Shown here: piece after piece, positions 1-5,228 of the stretch
How the letters are laid out: each line of letters begins with the position of its first letter
Position numbering within the stretch: position 1 is the first letter of the stretch
Assembly (NCBI GenBank): GCA_934590135.1
Contig: CAKTOT010000084.1
Span: forward strand, 1-10,745
Length of the DNA stretch: 10,745 nt
Source: an uncultured Muribaculaceae bacterium
Lineage (GTDB): Bacteria > Bacteroidota > Bacteroidia > Bacteroidales > Muribaculaceae
Direction: 5' to 3'
Position numbers and translations under genes: made by a program
The notes under the pieces: model-generated
What the model saw: the letters and a program-made list of their open reading frames with translations, nothing else
Database searches by the model: none
What the model was told of the DNA's origin: nothing

Positions 1-1
1 C

Positions 2-70
2 ACCATCCCCTCCGCCGGCCTCTACATCGTCGCCGCCGGCGACACCGTCCGCCGCCTCGTCCTCAGATAA
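2..70 (+). CDS. C-terminal end of an unidentified plus-strand gene, sorting-tail-like
   Basis: Only the last 22 codons are present, read in the frame beginning at base 2 and ending at TAA 68-70. The peptide ends with the pattern PSAGLYIV, then AAGDTVRR, then LVLR. A proline or serine followed by GLYIV, a short turn and a final basic-hydrophobic strand is the shape of the last two beta strands of Bacteroidota C-terminal sorting (type IX secretion, type A) domains and of similar Ig-like tails. That resemblance is family knowledge applied to a very short stretch, so the identity of the whole protein is unknown. It would be a secreted or surface protein if the reading is right. A strong hairpin begins 17 bases after the stop, consistent with a true gene end. 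The usual lysine near the end of such tails is absent and arginines take its place. Confidence 0.55.
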   Translation, partial: TIPSAGLYIVAAGDTVRRLVLR

Positions 71-86
71 CCATACCAAGCATCCA

Positions 87-132
87 AACAGAGCGAGCCG
101 TGCCGGGTCATCCCCGCACGGCTCGCTCTGTT
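87..132. terminator. Strong hairpin terminator between convergent genes, probably bidirectional
   Basis: Bases 87-103 (AACAGAGCGAGCCGTGC) are perfectly complementary to 116-132, giving a 17-bp stem. After one C/C mismatch, a further 3-bp GGG/CCC helix closes a TCAT loop. The outermost pairs are AA/TT, so either strand's transcript ends in a short run of U before leaving the stem. The hairpin lies between the stop of the plus-strand gene at 70 and the stop of the minus-strand glycerate kinase at 173, so it can end both transcripts. The U tract is short (TT then ATA on plus), so release efficiency is uncertain although the stem itself is unambiguous. Confidence 0.85.
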
Positions 133-172
133 ATACGATAACACTATCACAATGAACAAAGACTATCAAATC

Positions 173-1126
173 TTAATGTTTGACAAGCCGGGCAATACGA
201 CCGATGCTGTCCTGCACGGCGGCACGCAGGCGATCTTGCGCATCGCCGGGATAACCGCTGCAATCCACAGCCCACGGTGCGTCAACAGTTACGCAGCCGC
301 CAAAAGCAAGGAAGGGCACACCATGAGCGGCGGCAAGGCGACGAAGCGTGTCCACGACCTTGCCCTGCCCTGTCTGCTCGTCTATGCGGCCTTCGCCGGA
401 TACAACAAGGTCTATATCCTCCCACCGTATGGACTCAGCAAGATAGGAAGCTCCATCGACACAACGCGCGCCGAGCACCGAAGCCAAGGCAAAACCCAGG
501 CCGCCGCCGGCGCCATCGTATACCGAACTGCATCCGGGCCATTGCTCATGCCATTTACGCAATCGCGCGGCCAGCAGCGGCAAGTCCTCGGGCAGAGCGC
601 CCTTCTGCGGCGCAAACATCAGCGCCGAAGGACTGCCCACCGGAGCAACCAAGGGCACTCGCACATCGCACAACCCGACAAGACACTGCCTCGCACGAGC
701 TTCCAGCCCGCATTGGCTGAGCACACGCAACATTCCCTCGCCGCCGTCACACGTACCCGTTCCGCCTATACCAAGATACAGCGTATCCAGCTGCGGATAC
801 TTGTCCAGAACCGACCTTAACGCCTCGCCAAGCTCCGTCGAATCCTTGCCCATAACGACATCGCGCGATCGAGCACCTCCGTAAGTGAGGACGCCGGCCT
901 CCATGGCGCCGAAGGTGCCGTCGGCCTTGACATAACATTCCGGCACATCCGGCTCGGGGCGCAGATCATACATACGCGCAAGTATAGCCGCCGTGCCCTC
1001 ACCGCCGTCCGCCATAGGAAATTCAATGACTTTATAGCCGTAAGACGCCAACGCCGAGGCAATGCAACACGTTGCAGTCTCGGCACTCATAGTACCCTTG
1101 AATTTGTCCGGTGCAACAAGTATCAT
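173..1126 (-). CDS. Glycerate kinase, compact form of the GarK/GlxK family
   Basis: The 317-residue protein matches the glycerate kinase type 1 family, cytosolic enzymes that phosphorylate D-glycerate with ATP (usually to 2-phosphoglycerate) and feed lower glycolysis. Family motifs appear in the usual order: APDKFKG (residues 5-11), MADGGEGT (38-45), GIGGTGTCDGGEGM (119-132), CDVRVPL (153-159), FAPQKGA (171-177), GAGGGLGFAL (205-214) and SGEGRIDEQT (243-252). Relatives usually have about 370-380 residues. Here the stretch between GGEGML and CDV is about 20 residues instead of roughly 50, so the protein is shortened internally but not broken. ATG at 1126 is chosen because it starts exactly at the N-terminal MILVAPDKFKG motif. 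No Shine-Dalgarno sequence is visible. It lies downstream of rpsO on the same strand but behind a terminator at 1259-1301. I found no clear TAnnTTTG box in 1127-1258, so its promoter is unresolved. Confidence 0.93.
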   Translation of the reverse strand: MILVAPDKFKGTMSAETATCCIASALASYGYKVIEFPMADGGEGTAAILARMYDLRPEPDVPECYVKADGTFGAMEAGVLTYGGARSRDVVMGKDSTELGEALRSVLDKYPQLDTLYLGIGGTGTCDGGEGMLRVLSQCGLEARARQCLVGLCDVRVPLVAPVGSPSALMFAPQKGALPEDLPLLAARLRKWHEQWPGCSSVYDGAGGGLGFALASVLGARCVDGASYLAESIRWEDIDLVVSGEGRIDEQTGQGKVVDTLRRLAAAHGVPFLAFGGCVTVDAPWAVDCSGYPGDAQDRLRAAVQDSIGRIARLVKH

Positions 1127-1258
1127 AAATCGTCAGGATTTCAGAATTGTAATAATGCTAAGTTCATAGAATCGACCGAGCTGTACACCTGTCCTTAAAG
1201 TCATTAAACGCCCTAAGGATCTTAAAGGCCACAAACACCGAGATGTTCTCTCCCCCGC

Positions 1259-1301
1259 AAAAACGGCATAGGGCCGCATCGCTTGGCGATGCAGCCCCAT
1301 G
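1259..1301 (-). terminator. Rho-independent terminator of rpsO
   Basis: Read on the minus strand, bases 1301-1286 and 1282-1267 form a 16-bp stem closed by a CAA loop. Two of the pairs are G-U wobbles: on the minus-strand RNA they pair, while on the plus strand the same positions are A/C mismatches. The hairpin is therefore perfect only in the rpsO direction. Three bases after the stem comes a run of five U (1263-1259). The innermost palindrome is GCATCGC / GCGATGC. It lies 47 bases past the rpsO stop and separates rpsO from the glycerate kinase gene. Confidence 0.88.
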
Positions 1302-1347
1302 TTGTAGTCTTTAAGCTCGGAAGGCGGCTGCACTTGCCGCAGCTGCC

Positions 1348-1623
1348 TTACTTGCGGATACCAAGCTCTTTCTGTGCGATGATGGCACGGTAGCGGGTGA
1401 TGTCTTTGCGCTTGAGGTAGTCAAGCAGACGACGACGTTTACCTACCAGCATCTTAAGAGCGCGTTCGGTGGTATGATCTTTGTGATTTGACTTAAGGTG
1501 GTTAGTCAAATGAGCAATACGAACCGAGAACAATGCTATCTGGGCCTCAGGAGACCCGGTATCAGTCTTACCCTTACCGTACTTCTCGAAGATCTCTACT
1601 TTTTCGTCAGAACTTAAGTGCAT
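1348..1623 (-). CDS. rpsO: 30S ribosomal protein S15
   Basis: The 91-residue protein is S15, a primary binder of the 16S rRNA central domain that also contacts 23S rRNA in the intersubunit bridge. The family usually has about 88-90 residues, so it is complete. Diagnostic stretches are DTGSPEAQIALFS (residues 21-33), RIAHLTNHL (35-43), and the core KRRRLLDYLKRKDITRY (62-78). His42, Asp49 and Thr52 align with the E. coli residues (His41, Asp48, Ser51) known to read the G-U/G-C motif in rRNA. The start at 1623 gives MHLSSDEK, which fits Bacteroidota S15 N-termini. No Shine-Dalgarno sequence is seen, which is normal for the phylum. The gene is a single transcription unit with its own promoter (1688-1718), a leader of roughly 60 bases, and a terminator (1259-1301). 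Bacterial S15 commonly represses its own mRNA through a leader structure; a small hairpin sits in this leader. Confidence 0.98.
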   Translation of the reverse strand: MHLSSDEKVEIFEKYGKGKTDTGSPEAQIALFSVRIAHLTNHLKSNHKDHTTERALKMLVGKRRRLLDYLKRKDITRYRAIIAQKELGIRK

Positions 1624-1664
1624 TCTTAGAAAGTGTTAATACGTTAATATTGAAATGATTAATA

Positions 1665-1680
1665 TGTCCGCGAGCGGACA
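1665..1680 (-). promoter_or_regulatory. Hairpin in the rpsO leader, candidate S15 autoregulatory site
   Basis: On the minus strand the leader contains TGTCCG, a CTCG loop and CGGACA, a perfect 6-bp stem starting within about 10-15 bases of the predicted transcription start. The rest of the leader down to the ATG is very AU-rich and can form only weak pairs. S15 autoregulation through leader hairpins or pseudoknots is established in several phyla, with unrelated structures. That this hairpin binds S15 is inference. It could instead be a simple 5'-end stabiliser. Confidence 0.4.
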
Positions 1681-1687
1681 AGCGGTG

Positions 1688-1718
1688 CAAAGTTACAACT
1701 TTTTTCTGTAACAGCAAT
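1688..1718 (-). promoter_or_regulatory. rpsO promoter (Bacteroidota -33/-7 type)
   Basis: On the minus strand a -7 box TAACTTTG (1695-1688) fits the Bacteroidota TAnnTTTG consensus exactly. An ATTG (1718-1715) lies upstream with a 19-base spacer after the TTG, fitting the -33 TTG/TTTG element. Transcription would start near 1680, giving a leader of roughly 60 bases before the rpsO ATG at 1623. It points away from the plus-strand promoter at 2090-2120. Confidence 0.8.
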
Positions 1719-2089
1719 GATTTTCAGCAAAAAAACATTTGATTTCACACTAAATCCTGCTTTTTTTCGACTACGTTTCAGGCTTTACACCCTTGATCCC
1801 GACTTTACATCATCAATTTCCGTCGGTAATAGCTTCCCGACATTTGTTATAGTGGGTGTATCAAAATGGCGATTTATTGTAAGAAGAGGAGGCGTAATAA
1901 TATGCCCTGCGCGGGCGCAATGTCTTGCGTCCCTACTGCTTCTACATTTTTGACACACCACCACTTTTTATAGTCTAATTTTTCATCCATGACGCATATA
2001 CATCCAAGAACCCGATGTGATTCGGTTTGCGTATTATCGCTCTGAATGCTGCATTTACTTCGGTATTTATTGCTTTTTTACTCTATTAG
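1719..2089. other. Gene-free stretch between divergent rpsO and dehydratase promoters
   Basis: No convincing gene was found here. A 78-codon plus-strand open frame from 1717 begins inside the rpsO promoter and runs through the inverted-repeat element, has no recognisable protein signature, and is taken as chance. The part from 1719 to 1854 is T-rich with A and T runs but holds no clear terminator. Bases 1855-1959 are an inverted-repeat element described separately. From 1960 to 2089 I see only AT-rich sequence leading into the promoter at 2090. Confidence 0.6.
1855..1959. mobile_element. Candidate MITE or nested palindromic repeat, about 105 bases
   Basis: The ends are inverted repeats: GGTGTATCAAAA (1855-1866) and, on the opposite strand, GGTGTGTCAAAA (1959-1948), identical at 11 of 12 positions. 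The similarity continues for a few bases with a one-base indel. Inside, GTAAGAAG (1879-1886) pairs with CTTCTAC (1939-1945) apart from one bulge. At the centre GGGCGCAA (1913-1920) pairs across a TGTC loop with TTGCGTCCC (1925-1933), again with one bulge. The element thus folds on itself as a long imperfect hairpin with no coding capacity. GGTGT(A/G)TCAAAA resembles ends I recall for Bacteroidales insertion sequences, but no family is assigned. A 7-base direct repeat TTATAGT flanks it (1847-1853 and 1968-1974), offset by 1 and 8 bases from the repeat ends, so it is only a possible target duplication. Confidence 0.5.
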
Positions 2090-2120
2090 TTGGTGGATTT
2101 AAATAGATTTATTACTTTTG
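2090..2120 (+). promoter_or_regulatory. Promoter of the membrane nucleotide-sugar dehydratase gene
   Basis: The -7 box TACTTTTG (2113-2120) fits TAnnTTTG, and TTGG at 2090-2093 supplies the -33 element with a 20-base spacer after TTG. Transcription would start near 2126, leaving a leader of about 105 bases before the ATG at 2233. I see no strong hairpin or known riboswitch pattern in that leader. Confidence 0.75.
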
Positions 2121-2232
2121 CATCCACAAGCCCACGGAGGCCTTCTTGCCACACGCCCCCCGGCCATTCATTAAGTCTACGGTTGCGATAGTGACCGCTC
2201 ATTCACCCTAAAGTGCTGAATTCTATACACGC

Positions 2233-4221
2233 ATGCGCAGAAGAATAATAAGCAACATAGCCGATTGGCGTATCATCAGGCACTTCCTCAAGGCGCCCCT
2301 ACCCCAATGGGTCGTCTTGGCATGCGATGTCCTTATAGTATTGTTCAGCGCCCTGCTCACCATACTTCTCGGCCATGGCGATCCGACTTCGGGATTCCCC
2401 GGATGGATATTTGACAAGCCTGCTCGCATAAGCATTGTGGTTGCCGTATACATCCTGGTTTTCTGCTTAGTAAAACCATACCGCAGCATCATACGCCTAT
2501 CCGCCATCGAGGACGCATATCATATAGCTTTGTCCGTAGTTTCGTCAAGCGCCATTCTGGTTTTCATTGACATCATCTTCCGGTGCTCCATATCCATACA
2601 TCTCATAGGTATATGGAATGTGTTTGTCATCGGAGTCATCACATTTGCTCTGATGATGGTACTGCGATTGTTTGTCAAATACGTATATGATGCCGTGACA
2701 TCCTTGGACGCCAATCGCAAACGTGTCGTTGTCCTTGGTTCGGCGCTCAATTCGTTTGCATTAGCCGCAGCCCTCCAATCAGAGACCGGAGGCCGCTTTC
2801 GTCCGGTAATGATGCTGAGCCTCAACCACAGCAACATCAACACCACCATCAGCGGAATACCCATACGAGACTACAACCCCGACACCGTAGCTCAAGTATT
2901 CGATGAATGCGGATGCGACACTCTGCTGTTCCTGGCCACTCAAATCGAGTTTATGCGCAGCGGCGGCGCCGATGTATTTCTCAGCAACAACATCAAACTG
3001 CTGATGCTAAACCAAATCGAGGAATTCGGCGTCAACGACAACCAAATGCCGGACATATCACACCACGTCCAAGACATAAAAATCGAAGATCTGCTGGGAC
3101 GCGAACCTATCATCAACAATAATCCTCTGATAGAGCAAAACATGCACGGCGCAGTGGTCATGGTCACGGGCGCCGGAGGCTCGATAGGCAGCGAAATCGT
3201 AAGACAATTATGCCGCTTCGGCGCATCCAAATTGGTGCTTGTAGACCAGGCCGAGACACCGATGCACGACCTGCAACTGGAAATCAACCATAATTTTCCC
3301 AAGCAGGACATCGAATTGTGCATCGCCGATGTGGCTAATCGTCCGCGCATGGAGCATATTTTCTCTTCCCTAAGGCCGCGTTACGTCTACCATGCCGCAG
3401 CCTACAAGCATGTGCCCATGATGGAATGCAACCCCACCGAAGCTATCACCACCAATGTCTTCGGCACAAAAAACCTGGCAGACTTAGCTGTAAAATACGG
3501 CGTTGACCGCTTCGTAATGATTTCGACAGACAAGGCCGTCAATCCCACCAATATTATGGGCGCTTCCAAACGCATAGCCGAGATATATACTCAATCTTTG
3601 GCCAACAAGTTGCGCCACGAGGCCACCGATACATACACGCGATTTATCACCACGCGCTTCGGCAACGTCTTAGGGTCCAACGGCTCGGTCATTCCCTTGT
3701 TCCGCAAACAGATAGCCGAAGGCGGCCCCGTCACGGTCACGCATCACGACATCATACGCTACTTTATGACCATTCCGGAAGCCTGCTCACTGGTACTCGA
3801 AGCCGGATGTATGGGCGCCGGCGGCGAAATATACATCTTTGATATGGGCAAACCGGTCAAAATCTACGACTTGGCCACACGTATGATTTCGCTCGCCGGA
3901 CTACGCCCGGGCAAAGACATCAAAATTATTGAGACCGGTCTGCGTCCCGGCGAAAAACTTTACGAAGAATTACTCAACAACCACGAGCAAATAATCGCCA
4001 CCAATCATAAGAAAATTATGATAGCCAAAGTGCGGCTCTACGACTACGATGACGTATGCGCTCGACTGGAGAAACTGCGTACCCTAACCATCGAAGGCAA
4101 TTCAGATGAAGTGGTGATGCAGATGAAACTTCTCGTGCCCGAGTACAAGTCACAAAACTCGGTATGGCAAGTCATAGATACACAGATAGACCGAAGCAAG
4201 AGCATCCACGAACAACAATAG
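2233..4221 (+). CDS. Membrane nucleotide-sugar 4,6-dehydratase/epimerase, CapD/FlaA1/WbpM type
   Basis: The 662-residue inner-membrane protein has the full two-part architecture of large CapD/WbpM enzymes. Four membrane segments lie at about residues 25-47, 65-82, 96-116 and 123-147. A nucleotide-binding-like linker domain begins near VVVLGSALNS (165-174). A cytosolic short-chain dehydrogenase domain follows from about 307, with NAD motif TGAGGSIGS (312-320), HAAAYKHVP (387-395), ISTDKAVNPTN (430-440), catalytic MGASK (442-446), RFGNVLGSNGSV (475-486) and ETGLRPGEKLYEELL (567-581). Met442 replaces the tyrosine of YxxxK, as in WbpM-like UDP-GlcNAc C6-dehydratases. These remove water from UDP-sugars to start synthesis of 6-deoxy or diamino sugars for capsule, O-antigen or protein glycans. 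The exact substrate cannot be read from sequence. Relatives are about 600-670 residues, so it is complete. The ATG follows its own promoter, and no other glycan gene is adjacent. Confidence 0.93.
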   Translation: MRRRIISNIADWRIIRHFLKAPLPQWVVLACDVLIVLFSALLTILLGHGDPTSGFPGWIFDKPARISIVVAVYILVFCLVKPYRSIIRLSAIEDAYHIALSVVSSSAILVFIDIIFRCSISIHLIGIWNVFVIGVITFALMMVLRLFVKYVYDAVTSLDANRKRVVVLGSALNSFALAAALQSETGGRFRPVMMLSLNHSNINTTISGIPIRDYNPDTVAQVFDECGCDTLLFLATQIEFMRSGGADVFLSNNIKLLMLNQIEEFGVNDNQMPDISHHVQDIKIEDLLGREPIINNNPLIEQNMHGAVVMVTGAGGSIGSEIVRQLCRFGASKLVLVDQAETPMHDLQLEINHNFPKQDIELCIADVANRPRMEHIFSSLRPRYVYHAAAYKHVPMMECNPTEAITTNVFGTKNLADLAVKYGVDRFVMISTDKAVNPTNIMGASKRIAEIYTQSLANKLRHEATDTYTRFITTRFGNVLGSNGSVIPLFRKQIAEGGPVTVTHHDIIRYFMTIPEACSLVLEAGCMGAGGEIYIFDMGKPVKIYDLATRMISLAGLRPGKDIKIIETGLRPGEKLYEELLNNHEQIIATNHKKIMIAKVRLYDYDDVCARLEKLRTLTIEGNSDEVVMQMKLLVPEYKSQNSVWQVIDTQIDRSKSIHEQQ

Positions 4222-4406
4222 GCCGACAGACAAGCTGCCCGAGCAGACTGCCGATATTTCGGGCACAATGTGCATTACAGACACGGCGCTCACAATGTCC
4301 TCCAAAAACGGCACAACCACAACTCGCGACACACAACGGGCATACCACAAACCTGCATATCAACAACTTATAAAGAGGAAAAAGAATACATCAGACATCA
4401 AGCACA

Positions 4407-5045
4407 ATGATCAAACATCTTCACAACATTCTCATAGTCGCAATTATGGCACTGACCGCCACGGCCTCGCATGCCACCGACTTCAAAGACATCTTCAATA
4501 AAGGCAATTTAGGGCAAATAATCAGCAACATCGGTCAAACCGTGGCCAATGCCACAGCTACCACCAATTTCACCGTAGACGACCTCGTAGGCACTTGGAA
4601 ATACAAGTCGCCGGGCATATCCTTCCGCGGCGAAAACACCTTGGCCAATATCGGCGGAGCCGCCGCTGCCACCGCCATCGAAGAAAAACTTGCGCCATAC
4701 TACAAACGTACGCGCATGACCAATGTCACCCTCACCGTGGACAAGTCTCACAACTTCGCTATCAAGACCTCCTACGGCACATTCAAAGGCACCGTCGAAA
4801 AATCAACAAAAGACAACATGCTCGTCTTCAAATTCAATATCCTCGGTACCGTGTCAATAGGTCACGTCAACGCTATGGCCACCAAATCAGGCAATCAGCT
4901 CAACATCACCTTTGATGCCACGCGGCTCATAAACATCCTGAAAAAGTTGCCCAAGGTGGCATCCAACACATCCTTCAGCACCGTGGCATCCATACTTGAC
5001 AATTACGACAACATTTACATAGGGTTTCGAATGACACGCAAGTAA
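4407..5045 (+). CDS. Secreted lipocalin-like DUF4923 family protein
   Basis: A 212-residue protein with a signal peptide at residues 1-23: hydrophobic stretch 8-20, cleavage likely after SHA and before TDF. The mature part begins with a short helical segment, then VDDLVGTWKYKSPGISF (57-73), a helical ENTLANIGGAAAATAIEEKL segment (76-95), a run of beta strands with the VTLTVDKSHNFAIKT and TFKGTV patterns (107-130), LNITFDATRLINIL (165-178), and a final YDNIYIGFRMTRK. The order 'GTW near the front, ALxxIGGAAAA helix, NFD/TFDATKL near the end, IYIGFK tail' is what I associate with DUF4923, a Bacteroidales family of unknown function with a lipocalin-like fold. No lipobox cysteine is present, so it should be periplasmic rather than a lipoprotein. 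It lies 185 bases after the dehydratase without a visible promoter box or strong terminator between, so co-transcription is possible. Function is unknown. Confidence 0.78.
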   Translation: MIKHLHNILIVAIMALTATASHATDFKDIFNKGNLGQIISNIGQTVANATATTNFTVDDLVGTWKYKSPGISFRGENTLANIGGAAAATAIEEKLAPYYKRTRMTNVTLTVDKSHNFAIKTSYGTFKGTVEKSTKDNMLVFKFNILGTVSIGHVNAMATKSGNQLNITFDATRLINILKKLPKVASNTSFSTVASILDNYDNIYIGFRMTRK

Positions 5046-5182
5046 GCAGCTAACTTGCATAGACATCGCACGACCGAAGCATACACAGTCCGCGCCTATA
5101 GTCAGTATCTATAGTCCGTATCCCATACTACACCGCCGCGCTTTTTTGCCGATTTTCGCAAGAATAATCCGCAAGAAAGCGC

Positions 5183-5190
5183 TAACTTTG
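5183..5190 (+). promoter_or_regulatory. -7 box of the porin gene promoter
   Basis: TAACTTTG at 5183-5190 is an exact TAnnTTTG match, followed by CAGT as at the purH promoter. Transcription would start at about 5195-5198. No good -33 TTG is found 19-21 bases upstream. The position decides the porin start: a GTG at 5193 that also opens the frame would lie at or before the RNA 5' end, so the ATG at 5229 is preferred. Confidence 0.72.
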
Positions 5191-5228
5191 CAGTGCAGAA
5201 CAAAATATGCCCACGGCATACCCTCCCA

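Noticed and set aside
173..820. Long plus-strand open frames (152-820 and 277-720) opposite the glycerate kinase
   Set aside because: They are antisense to a gene with clear family motifs, and their translations are low-complexity and match nothing recognisable.
1133..1333. A 66-codon minus-strand open frame between rpsO and the glycerate kinase
   Set aside because: It runs across the rpsO terminator hairpin and the translated sequence resembles no known protein; taken as chance.
1321..1349. Hairpin overlapping the rpsO stop codon (AAGGCGGCTGC / GCAGCTGCCTT)
   Set aside because: It has one mismatch in the minus-strand RNA and no U tract after it. The better terminator is at 1259-1301.
1717..1953. 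A 78-codon plus-strand open frame in the rpsO-dehydratase gap
   Set aside because: It starts in the rpsO promoter -33 box, passes through the inverted-repeat element, and has no family resemblance or upstream signal of its own.
4237..4264. GCCCGA / TCGGGC inverted repeat after the dehydratase stop as a terminator
   Set aside because: Only 6 bp with a 16-base loop and no following U run.
4268..4501. A 77-codon plus-strand open frame between the dehydratase and the DUF4923-like gene
   Set aside because: It overlaps the DUF4923-like gene in another frame and is low-complexity sequence from the A/C-rich strand.
5193..5228. GTG at 5193 as the porin start
   Set aside because: It lies only 3 bases after the -7 box, at or before the expected RNA start; the ATG at 5229 leaves a normal short leader and signal peptide.
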